Below are positions 50,117 through 58,836 of a stretch of 64,000 bases of DNA, piece after piece. Positions within the stretch are counted from its first letter, which is position 1, and the number at the start of each line of letters is the position of its first letter. This DNA comes from JBCBSP01 sp039819095 (GTDB taxonomy: Bacteria > Pseudomonadota > Alphaproteobacteria > Caulobacterales > Maricaulaceae), in the NCBI GenBank assembly GCA_039819095.1, contig JBCBSP010000002.1, positions 310,001 to 374,000 of the forward strand. Direction: 5' to 3'. A program made the translations under genes and the position numbers. The notes under the pieces were generated by a model, which worked only from the letters and a program-made list of their open reading frames with translations, had not been told where the DNA came from and searched no databases.

Positions 50117-52488
50117 GCCCGCGTGTCAGGAAGGTCATCAGTGATTTGACCGAACAGCCGGCGCGCGCGCTCCTCGTCTTCCTCGCCATCGCGCTCGGCG
50201 CGGCGGCGCTCACCGTTGCTCTCGGCGCGCAGTCGGTTCTACTGCGTGAGATTCCCGCGAGTTTCGCGACGTCGGAGCCGCCCGCTGTCGTGGTCTGGCT
50301 TGAGGATGTGGACAGCCAGGTTCTCGAAGGCGTGCGGGCGCTGCCGGACATTGTGGACGCCGATGCAAGGCGGCTGGTGCGCACACGGGTCGAAGTTGCG
50401 CCGGGCGACTGGCGCACATTGCTCTTGTTCGGCGTGCGGGATTTCGCCGATCTGCGCGTCTCGGCATTCGAACCGCTCGAAGGCCAATGGCCCCCGGAGC
50501 GCGGTGCGGTCCTCGTCGAGCGGTCCGGGCTGCCGGTGCTGGGTGCTGTTACGGACGTTGGCACTGGCGACGCGCTCACCGTGCGGATTCCAGGCGGCGC
50601 ATTGGTGTCCCTGCCGATCAGTGGCGTCGTACACGATCCCGCCCTTGCGCCCGGCTGGCAGGACAATGCGGCTTACGCCTATGCCAGCCGCGAAACCCTG
50701 GCCGATCTCGGCCTCGGCGACCATCTGGACGAACTGCGCATCACCGTGGACGGCGACCGGTCGATGGCTGGCCGCGTGGCCGACAACACGGCGGACTGGC
50801 TGGCCGAGGCAGGATACGACGTCCAGCGCGTCGAGGTTCCACCGCGCCGTCATCCGCATACCGATCATATGACGACGATGCTGCTGCTCCTGAGCGTTTT
50901 CAGCGCGCTGGCGCTGGTGCTGAGCGGCGCGCTTGCGGCGAGCGTTATTGCCGCCTTCCTGGCCCGACAGGCCCGCCAGATCGGCGTGATGAAGACGATA
51001 GGCGCGCGATCATCGGATATCGCCGCGATCTATCTCGCCATGATCGCGGTTCTCGCCGCGCCTGCCGTCGTGATCGGTCTTGGCGCGGGTTTGCTCGGCG
51101 CCCGGTCGTTTTCGACCTATGCCGCACAGCAACTCAATCTCGATGTGGCCAGCTATGCGATCGGGACCCCAACCTTGCTTGTGATCCTCTGCATCGGCCT
51201 GGTTCTGCCGCTTGTCGCCGCCGCGATCCCGATCGCCCGCGCCGCGCGCATGTCGGTCCAGAAAGCCTTGCAAGACCCCGGCATCACGGCGCCCAGGACA
51301 CGCGGGCGCGCCAAGACACTCCTGGGCCGTTTGTTCAGCGGTCTGAGGCGACCCACCGTGCTGGCCGTGCGCAACAGCTTTCGCCGCCCGGCGCGGCTCT
51401 GGGTGACGCTGTTCGCCCTGGCGCTGGGCGGCGCGGCGCTCATGACGGCCTCGAATGTCTATGTCAGCCTGATCGCCGCCGTTGATCGGTCGCTGGACCG
51501 CCGGGGTGATGACATCGATGCCCGGCTCTTGAGGCCAGTCGACGCAACGGCCATTCTCGCCGAAATAAGCGTCCTCCCGGGCGTGTCCCACGCGGAGACG
51601 TGGGGCGGCGGCCTGGTTGCGTTGAACACGCAAGAGAGCACCGACCGGAGTCGCGGGCGATACGGTCTTTTGGCGCCGCCGGCCGACACAGTTTTGCTCA
51701 ATGTGCCGATTGTCGAAGGACGTTGGCCGCAGGCGGCGCAAATCGGGGAACTGGTCGTCAACCGCAACCTTCAGGCCATAGAACCCGCGCTGGTCATCGG
51801 GGCCGACGTGCAACTCGCACTTGGTCCGCGTTCGGTGAACGGACGCATCGTCGGCGTTATCGAAGAGGTCGCCGAGCCGTCGCTTTACACGAACCCGCCC
51901 ACCTTCGCCGAACTGGCCGGCGCCGACGGCCTTGCCGGCGTTATCCGGGTCGCAGCCGATCCCGGTACGGAAGACCGCCTTGCCAGCCAGATCGAGGAAG
52001 TGATCGTGGACGCAGGCTCCATGCCGGCGCTCCTGTTCACGCGACCGGCCTTGCGGCAGGCCATGGTCGACCACTTTGCGATCCTGCTGGCGCTACTATC
52101 GACCGCAGCGCTCGCGGCAATCATCGTTGGCGGGCTAAGCCTTGCCGCGTCCATGGGGTTGAACGTCCTTGAACGGACGCGGGAGATCGGCGTCATCCGC
52201 GCCGTGGGCGCGCGTCCGGCGGCCGTGCGTAATCTCATTCTCACCGAAGGATACGCCATCGCACTCGCCAGCGTTCTTCTTGCCGGCATCCTTTCGGTCC
52301 CTTTATCGATGGCCGTCGCCTATATTGTGGGAAATCACGGTCTTCATCTGACCTTGCCGCTGGTGTTTTCGCCGATAGGTGTTCTGGCGTGGACCGTACT
52401 GGTCGCCGTGTTGACGCTGATCGCCTGTATGGGACCGGCGCGACGCGCTATGAGGACGCCGGTTTGCGACGCCATCGCCTATGAGTGA
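50113..52488 (+). CDS. FtsX-like ABC transporter permease
   Basis: A 791-residue permease with an N-terminal helix (about 18-38), a periplasmic MacB-type domain (about 45-245), three membrane helices with FtsX homology (about 255-385, ALVLSGALAASVIAAFLARQ and QIGVMKTIGA), a second N-terminal-type helix near 430, a second periplasmic domain, and a second FtsX segment (REIGVIRAVGARPAAVR). The duplicated architecture (two FtsX domains in one chain) is that of large permeases such as YbbP/DUF214 relatives. It starts at an ATGA overlap with the ATPase. Confidence 0.93.
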   Translation: MSPRVRKVISDLTEQPARALLVFLAIALGAAALTVALGAQSVLLREIPASFATSEPPAVVVWLEDVDSQVLEGVRALPDIVDADARRLVRTRVEVAPGDWRTLLLFGVRDFADLRVSAFEPLEGQWPPERGAVLVERSGLPVLGAVTDVGTGDALTVRIPGGALVSLPISGVVHDPALAPGWQDNAAYAYASRETLADLGLGDHLDELRITVDGDRSMAGRVADNTADWLAEAGYDVQRVEVPPRRHPHTDHMTTMLLLLSVFSALALVLSGALAASVIAAFLARQARQIGVMKTIGARSSDIAAIYLAMIAVLAAPAVVIGLGAGLLGARSFSTYAAQQLNLDVASYAIGTPTLLVILCIGLVLPLVAAAIPIARAARMSVQKALQDPGITAPRTRGRAKTLLGRLFSGLRRPTVLAVRNSFRRPARLWVTLFALALGGAALMTASNVYVSLIAAVDRSLDRRGDDIDARLLRPVDATAILAEISVLPGVSHAETWGGGLVALNTQESTDRSRGRYGLLAPPADTVLLNVPIVEGRWPQAAQIGELVVNRNLQAIEPALVIGADVQLALGPRSVNGRIVGVIEEVAEPSLYTNPPTFAELAGADGLAGVIRVAADPGTEDRLASQIEEVIVDAGSMPALLFTRPALRQAMVDHFAILLALLSTAALAAIIVGGLSLAASMGLNVLERTREIGVIRAVGARPAAVRNLILTEGYAIALASVLLAGILSVPLSMAVAYIVGNHGLHLTLPLVFSPIGVLAWTVLVAVLTLIACMGPARRAMRTPVCDAIAYE

Positions 52489-52501
52489 GGCTGAAGGGTA
52501 A

Positions 52502-53095
52502 ATGGGACGCGCACGCACAGTCGAAGACGAGGACATTCTGGAAGCGGCCCGCCTGGCGTTTCTGGGTCGCGGCCAGCTCGCCACAACGCGCGAGATCGCC
52601 GAGGCGGCAGGCATCTCGCAGGCCGTGCTTTATCAGCGCTTCGGCTCCAAGGACGATCTCTTCTTCGCCGCCATGGCGCCGCCGCCGCCGGATCTTGACG
52701 GCCTGCTCGGCGAGCCGCCGTGCGAGCCCGAGGAAACGGAAGCCTATCTCGCCGATGTCGCCGAGCGTCTGTATCGGTACTTCGAAACCGTCGCGCCACT
52801 CTTCGTTCAACTGGCGACCCACACGGCGTTCCACTCGGATCACCTCGCCGACGCACACGGGCCGATGATGGAGGCCGGGTTGGTCGGCGCCCTCAGCACA
52901 CGGCTTAGCGCTCTCGCTCAAAAGGGCTTCATCCGCAAAGGAGATGGAAGCGCCATGGCTGGGCTACTGATTTCGGTCGTGCACGGAGAGGCCTTGTCCG
53001 CCGCTCTGTTGAAGACGCCGCCAGATGAGAAACGCCGACGCGAAACGATCAGGCTGATCTGGCGCGGTTTGAAACCGACCGATACCTCCGAATAG
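52502..53095 (+). CDS. TetR/AcrR-family transcriptional repressor
   Basis: A 197-residue regulator. The helix-turn-helix is in residues about 8-55 (DILEAARLAFLGRGQLATT, REIAEAAGISQAVLYQRFGSKDDLF). The C-terminal ligand-binding domain is helical. It is the third gene of the ABC operon (13-bp gap) and is expected to bind the palindrome at 49358-49383, repressing its own operon until an export substrate is sensed. It is convergent with the MFS gene (11-bp gap). Confidence 0.92.
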   Translation: MGRARTVEDEDILEAARLAFLGRGQLATTREIAEAAGISQAVLYQRFGSKDDLFFAAMAPPPPDLDGLLGEPPCEPEETEAYLADVAERLYRYFETVAPLFVQLATHTAFHSDHLADAHGPMMEAGLVGALSTRLSALAQKGFIRKGDGSAMAGLLISVVHGEALSAALLKTPPDEKRRRETIRLIWRGLKPTDTSE

Positions 53096-53106
53096 CATCA
53101 CTCTAC

Positions 53107-54444
53107 TTAAACACCGCGCGCAATCTCTCGGTCCGCTGGCCAGTGTGGATGCAGATCGTCGATGACATAGGCGTGGCTGTGGCGCACGCCATCGGCGATG
53201 TGCGGATGGTCGGACGGAAGGTCATCATGGCTGTGCGCGATCTCGATCGCGTCGTGACGCGGCCAGAGCAGCACCCCGGCCGCCAGTCCGATAGCGCTGA
53301 GCGCGGCCAGCGTCAGCATCGCCGTCATGCTGCCATGGGCGGCCTGCAACCAGCCGGCCAGCGGATAGGTGATCAGGAAGCAGGCATGCGACAGCGAAAA
53401 GTGTGCCGCAAACAAAGCCGGGCGGTCCTCCGCATGGCCCGAGCGGCGCAGCAGGCGCCCCGATGGCGTGACGGCCGCCGAATAGCCCACGCCCACCAAG
53501 AACCAAGCGACCAGAAGCCAGCTCCACCGCAGCCCGTAGAACGCGCCCGCAGTGCCAATCGCGGCCAGCGCCAGCGTCATGCCCGCCGCGCCGATGAGCA
53601 TGACACGCAGGTCGCTCCGTTTCTCCAGAAGGCGCGGCAGGCCGAGCGCGGCCACCATCGACCCCGCGCCGAAGGCGGCGAGCGTCAAGGCCAGGGCTTC
53701 ATCGGAAAGGCCAAGGTCCTGACGCACCAGAACCACCGTGTTGACGATCACCATGGCGCCCGCAGCGGCGACCGAGAAGGAAAGCGCCAGTAGCGCCCTT
53801 AGTCTTGGCGTCGCCAGATAGATCCGGGTCCCGCGGGTGATCCGTGTCCAGACATCGTGCTCGGTGTCGGGCTTCGGCCATGGCAAGGTGACTGACAGAA
53901 CCAACAGCGCGGAGGCGACAAAGCCGATCACCGTGCCGCTGAACAGAACCGGAAAGCTCACCACTGTTAAAAGCGCCGCCGCCAGCATGGGCGACAACAG
54001 GCTTTCCAGATCATAGGCGAGCCGCGATAGCGACAGCGCCTTGGTGTAATCTTCTTCATCAGGCAACACGTCGGGAATGGTCGCCTGAAAGGTCGGGGTG
54101 AACCCGGCCGACGCTGACTGTAGCAGGAAGATCAGCCCGTAAATCTGCCAGACCTCGGTGACAAAGGGCAGCGCCGCGGCCACGCCGGCCCGGATCAGGT
54201 TGAAGGTGACGAGCAGAGTGCGCCGGGAAACCCGGTCGGCAAAGGCCTGCGCCACCGGCGACAGCGTCACGTAAGCGATCATCTTGATCGCCAGCGCCGT
54301 GCCCAGCACCTGACCGGCATCGCCGCCAGCCAGATCCCAGGCCAGCAGCCCAAGCGCCACCGTGGCAAGGCCTGTGCCGACCAAGGCGACGACCTGCGCG
54401 GCGAACAGGTTGCGGTAGGTGCGGTTCGACAGGACACTGAGCAT
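53107..54444 (-). CDS. MFS exporter with a histidine-rich C-terminal tail (NreB-like metal efflux)
   Basis: A 445-residue major facilitator protein starting MLSVLSNRTYRNLFAAQVVAL, with about 12 helices. The loop QAFADRVSRRTLLV is the MFS loop 2-3 signature. The last 50 residues are cytoplasmic and His/Asp-rich (EIAHSHDDLPSDHPH, DGVRHSHAYVIDDLHPHW). Such tails occur in NreB-type nickel exporters. It lies 5 bp downstream of an RcnR-type metal repressor, so nickel or cobalt efflux is the best inference. The open frame extends upstream past the ATG, but that part overlaps the rcnR-like gene and is not real. Confidence 0.88.
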   Translation of the reverse strand: MLSVLSNRTYRNLFAAQVVALVGTGLATVALGLLAWDLAGGDAGQVLGTALAIKMIAYVTLSPVAQAFADRVSRRTLLVTFNLIRAGVAAALPFVTEVWQIYGLIFLLQSASAGFTPTFQATIPDVLPDEEDYTKALSLSRLAYDLESLLSPMLAAALLTVVSFPVLFSGTVIGFVASALLVLSVTLPWPKPDTEHDVWTRITRGTRIYLATPRLRALLALSFSVAAAGAMVIVNTVVLVRQDLGLSDEALALTLAAFGAGSMVAALGLPRLLEKRSDLRVMLIGAAGMTLALAAIGTAGAFYGLRWSWLLVAWFLVGVGYSAAVTPSGRLLRRSGHAEDRPALFAAHFSLSHACFLITYPLAGWLQAAHGSMTAMLTLAALSAIGLAAGVLLWPRHDAIEIAHSHDDLPSDHPHIADGVRHSHAYVIDDLHPHWPADREIARGV

Positions 54445-54449
54445 GGCGG

Positions 54450-54707
54450 CTAAAGCAGTTTGGCCAGCGCCTTCATCTCGACGAGATCGGTCTCGCCGTC
54501 GGCGCCGAGGCAATGGTCGATGTGATCGTGAATGAGCGTGCGCTTGGCGGCCGTCACCGCTTTCTCCACGGCCTGGAGCTGCACCGCGATGTCGGTACAC
54601 GCCCGGCCTTCTTCGATCATCTCGATGACATGCCTCAGATGACCGTCCGCGCGTTTCAGCCGCTTGACGATGCCGGGATGGGTTGCATGCCGATGTGGTT
54701 CTGTCAT
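54450..54707 (-). CDS. RcnR/FrmR-family metal-sensing repressor
   Basis: An 85-residue DUF156/CsoR-family regulator. The N-terminal His-containing segment (MTEPHRHATHPGIVKRLKRADGH), the Cys in EGRACTDIAVQLQAVEKAV and the histidines in IHDHIDHC occupy the RcnR positions (His3-type N-terminus, Cys35, His60, His64), suggesting a Ni/Co rather than a Cu sensor. It is co-directional with the MFS exporter and divergent from the His-rich/HupE genes; an inverted repeat lies just upstream. Confidence 0.9.
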   Translation of the reverse strand: MTEPHRHATHPGIVKRLKRADGHLRHVIEMIEEGRACTDIAVQLQAVEKAVTAAKRTLIHDHIDHCLGADGETDLVEMKALAKLL

Positions 54708-54716
54708 AGAAGATCA

Positions 54717-54737
54717 ATATCCCCATAGGGGGGATAT
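54717..54737. promoter_or_regulatory. Candidate RcnR operator (G-tract inverted repeat)
   Basis: ATATCCCC and GGGGATAT form an inverted repeat around 5 nt (ATAGG) in the 52-bp divergent region between the repressor and the His-rich gene. G/C-tract inverted repeats flanked by A/T are the usual RcnR/CsoR-type sites. The position, about 10 bp before the repressor start and 22 bp before the divergent start, allows control of both transcripts. Confidence 0.65.
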
Positions 54738-54759
54738 AGCAACCGGAAGAGAAGGCAGC

Positions 54760-55152
54760 ATGGGCGAGACGCCGCGCCATCGCAGGACCTGGCATGCGGC
54801 GCGCAACCTCATCGCGCTGACGACTGCCTTTGCGCTGGTCGTTGCGCCGCTCATCGTCATCCTGACCCATGGTCCCGCGGCTTATGCGGCCGCCGCCTCG
54901 ATAACGACCGAAATCGCCGCGCACGGCCACGACCATAGCCACGGCCACACCCATGAAGATGCTGAGCGCGGCGTCTACGGTGAGCCGTTTGGCGGACATA
55001 ATCCGGCAGACCACGATCACTCGCTTCTGGCATTGATCTGTAAACCGGCGAGTACGTCCGCACCGCTTCCAGACAAGAGCAGATGCGCCTTTAGCGACGT
55101 CCTGCGAAACCTCATGCCCGAGGGGCTGATGCGGCCGCCGAGATCCGTCTGA
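54760..55152 (+). CDS. Exported or membrane-anchored His-rich protein, metal-cluster associated
   Basis: A 130-residue protein with one hydrophobic segment (about 14-36, LIALTTAFALVVAPLIVILTH) and then a His-rich run HGHDHSHGHTHED at about 56-68. Two cysteines follow (LICKPAS, SRCAFSD). No family was recognised; the His run suggests metal buffering in the periplasm or at the membrane. GAAGG lies 6 nt before the ATG. It is the first gene of the divergent metal transcript, upstream of the HupE-type permease. Confidence 0.75.
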   Translation: MGETPRHRRTWHAARNLIALTTAFALVVAPLIVILTHGPAAYAAAASITTEIAAHGHDHSHGHTHEDAERGVYGEPFGGHNPADHDHSLLALICKPASTSAPLPDKSRCAFSDVLRNLMPEGLMRPPRSV

Positions 55153-55212
55153 ACAGAGCCAAAATCGCGCCTGACCGGCGCATCATCAGACTGTTCAGAC
55201 AAGGATCATCAC

Positions 55213-55944
55213 ATGACATTTCTACCGGCCGCGTCGCGCGGGCGGGGGCTTAGCGCGCGCCGCGCGACCATGCTCCTGCTCGCCGTCGCCCTTTCTCTCG
55301 CCTGGGTGGAGACGGCCTTCGCCCATGCCGTCACGCTTGGCGACAAAGGCTATATCCAGGAGGTGACGGGCGTTCACCTGATCCCGTTCCTCTATCTCGG
55401 CGCCAAGCACATGGTTACCGGATACGATCACCTTCTGTTTCTCTTCGGCGTGATCTTCTTCCTCTACGGGTTCAAACAGATCGCGACTTACGTATCGCTG
55501 TTCGCCATCGGCCATTCGACCACGATGCTGCTCGGGGTCGCGTTCGATTTCGGGATATCGAGCTACATCATCGACGCCATCATCGGCTTTTCGGTGGTCT
55601 ACAAGGCGCTCGACAATCTCGGCGCCTTTCGGCTCTGGTTCGGCTTCCAGCCCTCGACCAAGGCTGCCACGCTGATCTTCGGCTTCCTGCACGGCTTCGG
55701 GCTCGCGTCCAGGATCATCGATTACGACATCTCGCCGGACGGGCTCTGGCCGAACCTGATTGCCTTTAATGTCGGCGTCGAGGTCGGCCAGCTTCTGGCG
55801 CTCGCGGCCATCCTCGTCGTGATGCGCTACTGGCGCGCCATGCCAGCCTTCGGACGGCAGGCCTACGCCGTGAACGTCCTCATGATGACCGCCGGGTTCG
55901 CCCTAATGGGCCTTCAGATCACCGGCTATTTTGCAGCCGCATGA
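55213..55944 (+). CDS. HupE/UreJ-family membrane protein (putative nickel permease)
   Basis: A 243-residue protein. An N-terminal hydrophobic segment (about 18-36, ending AFAHAV) could be a signal peptide; the rest has about six helices. The family landmarks are GAKHMVTGYDHLLFLFGVIF, ATYVSLFAIGHSTTMLL and FGFLHGFGLASRI; the HX3-5D-like His/Asp positions are those of HupE/UreJ proteins, some of which carry nickel. It lies in the divergent transcript of the RcnR-type cluster. Confidence 0.85.
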   Translation: MTFLPAASRGRGLSARRATMLLLAVALSLAWVETAFAHAVTLGDKGYIQEVTGVHLIPFLYLGAKHMVTGYDHLLFLFGVIFFLYGFKQIATYVSLFAIGHSTTMLLGVAFDFGISSYIIDAIIGFSVVYKALDNLGAFRLWFGFQPSTKAATLIFGFLHGFGLASRIIDYDISPDGLWPNLIAFNVGVEVGQLLALAAILVVMRYWRAMPAFGRQAYAVNVLMMTAGFALMGLQITGYFAAA

Positions 55945-55963
55945 GCGGCGGGAGATTCGACAT

Positions 55964-56749
55964 ATGACCAACCAAACCTTTGAAAACATAGATGCCGCCG
56001 GCCATATCCATGGCGTCAAAGCAACCCCTAGCGGGCTCATAAGGGCGACGCTTGGCTCCATGGTCGCCGCCTTGGCGATCCTCGTGCTGTTCTGGCTGCC
56101 TGCTGAGTATGGCGTCGATCCGACCGGGCTCGGACGTGTGATGGGGCTGACCCAGATGGGCGAGATCAAGCAGCAACTCTATGCCGAAGCCGCCGATGAA
56201 GACGCCGTTCTCGCGGCCCAGGCGGCCGCTGAACGGGTTTCCGCGGACCCTGCGCTCCTGGCCAGGCTTGACCGGATGGAAAGCCAGATTGCCGGCATTG
56301 CCGCGGTGATCGGCACCGAACCGCCTTCACTGGGAGCTCCTGTCGATCCAGCGCCTGTTCCGGCACAACCGGCCGCTCCAGCGGAGGTTGCTCCCGTACC
56401 CGCGGTCGTGGCCCCGGCGCCGGAACCAGCATTGCCCCAATGGCGCGACGAGGTCAGCTACACACTGGCCCCGACGCAGGGCATCGAGGTCAAACTGGTG
56501 ATGAGCGAAGGCGCACGCGCTGAGTTCGAGTGGACGGCCAACGGCGCGGTCCTCAACTTCGACACCCATGGCGACGGCGGCGGACAAAGCGTCACTTACG
56601 AACAAGGACGCGGCGTGCCGGATCAGTCGGGAGAGCTTGTCGCCGCTTTCGACGGCAATCACGGTTGGTTCTGGCGCAACCGCACCGACGCGCCTGTGAC
56701 CTTCACCTTGCGCACGCGCGGCGAATACGATCGCATGATCGCGCCCTAA
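55964..56749 (+). CDS. Transmembrane anchor protein (coiled-coil, proline linker, beta domain)
   Basis: A 261-residue protein. It begins cytoplasmic (MTNQTFENIDAAGHIHGVK), crosses the membrane once (about 30-55, LGSMVAALAILVLFWLPAEY), has an Ala/Glu-rich helical stretch, then a Pro/Ala linker (APVDPAPVPAQPAAPAEV) and a C-terminal beta-rich domain (about 165-261) with DTHGDGGGQSVTY and AAFDGNHGWFWRNRTD. Proteins annotated only as transmembrane anchors are found beside HupE and metal-efflux genes. GGGAG precedes the ATG. It may couple a metal-binding domain to the HupE permease; that is inference. Confidence 0.78.
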   Translation: MTNQTFENIDAAGHIHGVKATPSGLIRATLGSMVAALAILVLFWLPAEYGVDPTGLGRVMGLTQMGEIKQQLYAEAADEDAVLAAQAAAERVSADPALLARLDRMESQIAGIAAVIGTEPPSLGAPVDPAPVPAQPAAPAEVAPVPAVVAPAPEPALPQWRDEVSYTLAPTQGIEVKLVMSEGARAEFEWTANGAVLNFDTHGDGGGQSVTYEQGRGVPDQSGELVAAFDGNHGWFWRNRTDAPVTFTLRTRGEYDRMIAP

Positions 56750-57286
56750 CAAACGGTGCCGCGCTGGCCGCTGGTCGGCTGGCGCGGCATTCGTGCTCGC
56801 TGTTATTGTCGGCGTAGCAGTTTCGCCGTTGCCTGGACGTTGCGGCGTAGTGCGATCGCGTGGGCTGGCAGGCGGCGGAGAGAAACGTCGTGTTTGGCGC
56901 TGTCTTATCGTAGAGCTATAACGAAGGAATAGTTCGTATTCTCGACTCGCATGGCCCGCCATTCGCCAGAGCACGATTCAGCTTCTCGGAGCTTTCCGCT
57001 GCGTCAGATTTTCGCCGGAAGCCGTCGTTTCGAGAACTTGGCTGAATGGCTTACTTGGGGCGATGACGGTCTCACGGTGAAGGGTTGCAGCAGGGCAAGG
57101 TCAGGAAGTTCGAAAGAAGCGCCCCATAGCGCTTTTGACAGCCATGCGATATTTCGCTTGCCGGTCCGAACTGCACGACTATGAGGAAGCGCAAGCGTCA
57201 AATTCGCGCCAGGCGAAATTGTGACCCGGTCATGGTCCGTTTCTATCCAGCCTCATCGATATTTGAATGAAGTGGAGACTGTCTCA
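56750..57286. other. Gene-free stretch with first interspersed repeat copy
   Basis: About 540 bp between the metal cluster and the serine hydrolase. Frames here lack start sites and domains. The only recognisable element is the repeat at 56911-56965. GC is lower than in the neighbouring genes. Confidence 0.6.
56911..56965 (-). repeat. Interspersed repeat, copy 1
   Basis: Contains AGGAATAGTTCG and GCATGGCCCGCCA, shared with copies at 58632-58690 and 61041-61098 in the same orientation. On the minus strand it would encode a tail NTNYSFVIALR and stop. A short hairpin ACGAA/TTCGT surrounds the GGAATAG core. Confidence 0.8.
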
Positions 57287-58468
57287 ATGCGAATAGGGTT
57301 TGCATTCATTGTTGTGATGTTTCTCGCGGCGTGCACAACGCTGGAGCCCGTAGCAGATAAGACGTTTGGGCAAGTGGACGCCCCTGATGCCGAAATCAGG
57401 TCATTGATTGGAGACATTGTCGAGGCGAATAACGTCACCACTGCGCTGATCGGCATAATTGATAATGGCGATTTGGTTTGGACAGCAGCGTATGGCGAGG
57501 TGGCGCCAGGCATGCCGGCCGATATCAATACCCGCATGAATGTCGCATCGATCACGAAGACCGTAGTGGCCGAGACGGCGCTTCGGCTCGCCGCAGATGG
57601 ACCGGTCATTCTGGATGAACCGATGGCGGACTATTGGATCGACCCCGACATCGAAAGCGATCCGCGCACGCAGAGGCTCACCCCACGCCACGCGCTTACC
57701 CATAGCACAGGCTTCCCCAATTGGCGCTTTTTCCGGTCAGACGGAAAGCTAGTGATCCTGCACGAGCCGGGCGCCGCCCACAGCTACTCAGGCGAGGGGT
57801 TCGAATACCTCGCCCGATACATGGAGGCGAAGCTTGACCGCCCGCTGCCAGAGCTGATCGCGGCAGAGGTCTTCGAGCCGCTTGGCATGACAAACAGTTT
57901 CATCGCGGCGAACAAGGATGCGACAGCCGGACTCGCACAGCCTCGCGATACTGACGGGACATTCTATGGCTACTTCTGCCGCCCTCCCTGGCAGGGTGGG
58001 GCTTGCCTTCCCGATGGCAGCTATTCTGCCGCGGGCGGCATGAGCACCAGCGTGCCGGACTACGCCGCCTTTCTTGCATCGGTCCTCAAGGGTGAAGGGT
58101 ATGGGCCGCAGCTGGCGGCTGAGCGAAGCTCCGTCCTCATCACCCAGGAGGGCGACGATGCGATTGTCCGGTGCACCGCAGAAGAGCGCACCCCATGCCC
58201 AAACGGGCAAGGCTACGGGTTGGGATTTGAGATCCTCAGCTACGATGATGAGACCGTTATAGGACATACGGGTTGGGATTGGTCGGAGCTGACCGCGGCT
58301 TATGTTTATGAACAAAGCGGAGACGGTGTGATTGTCTTCCTCAACACACAGCCAGAAAGAGGATTGGCCGCCATGACCGCGATTTTGAGCCTGCTCGATC
58401 CTGCGTCTCCCTATCTGGCTCAATTCGAGCGATGGGAGCGCCGCGAAGCGGAGAAGGCGGCGGAATAG
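57287..58468 (+). CDS. Beta-lactamase-fold serine hydrolase lipoprotein
   Basis: A 393-residue protein with a lipobox (VMFLAACTTL, Cys16). The class C beta-lactamase/D-Ala-D-Ala carboxypeptidase motifs are SITK (Ser88, Lys91), Y-S-G (Tyr167) and H-T-G in VIGHTGWDW. It is a periplasmic or membrane-attached esterase/peptidase; antibiotic hydrolysis cannot be inferred. The ATG at 57287 has TGGAG upstream and starts the lipoprotein signal. It is flanked by repeat copies 1 and 2 and has a somewhat lower GC than the housekeeping genes, consistent with acquisition. Confidence 0.9.
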   Translation: MRIGFAFIVVMFLAACTTLEPVADKTFGQVDAPDAEIRSLIGDIVEANNVTTALIGIIDNGDLVWTAAYGEVAPGMPADINTRMNVASITKTVVAETALRLAADGPVILDEPMADYWIDPDIESDPRTQRLTPRHALTHSTGFPNWRFFRSDGKLVILHEPGAAHSYSGEGFEYLARYMEAKLDRPLPELIAAEVFEPLGMTNSFIAANKDATAGLAQPRDTDGTFYGYFCRPPWQGGACLPDGSYSAAGGMSTSVPDYAAFLASVLKGEGYGPQLAAERSSVLITQEGDDAIVRCTAEERTPCPNGQGYGLGFEILSYDDETVIGHTGWDWSELTAAYVYEQSGDGVIVFLNTQPERGLAAMTAILSLLDPASPYLAQFERWERREAEKAAE

Positions 58469-58836
58469 ATCGGACGGGCTCAGAAAGACTTTGCTTTACC
58501 GGTCGTCCGTTTTTCATAGCCCCCCAACAGGAGAAACTGGCGGTTTATGGCCACAATGCCGGAGTCCGATTCGGGGTGCTTCAGTCACTTGCGATTCTGA
58601 TTTCGAACGGCAATGAAGGGCCAATCACCGTCGTAGTGCTATAGCGAAGGAATAGTTCGCATTTCCATCGCGCATGGCCCGCCACTTCCCTTCCGTGTAC
58701 GGTCCTCTAGGACCCGGTCTGTCTTTGCGGCACACACACCTCTTTGAGCCAGCCGTGATGAAATGCGCCGGCAGCGGCGTTGCCCAGCCTGAGTGATCCG
58801 GCGGGGCGGACATGTAGTGATCGACGTTTGAGCCAA
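58469..58836. other. Gene-free stretch with second interspersed repeat copy
   Basis: About 370 bp between convergent genes. It contains repeat copy 2 and a small hairpin (GGTCCT-CT-AGGACC, about 58702-58715). A 71-codon minus frame through the repeat is not a convincing gene. Confidence 0.6.
58632..58690 (-). repeat. Interspersed repeat, copy 2
   Basis: Shares CGTAGTGCTATAGCGAAGGA-type sequence, AATAGTTCGC and GCATGGCCCGCCACTT with copies 1 and 3. On the minus strand it reads WRAMRDGNANYSFAIALRR and stop. The core is a hairpin GCGAA/TTCGC with loop GGAATAG. Confidence 0.85.

Noticed and set aside
54445..55020. 192-codon upstream extension of the MFS frame
   Set aside because: Arg/His-rich antisense reading of the rcnR-like and His-rich genes; the MFS fold begins at the ATG ending at 54444.
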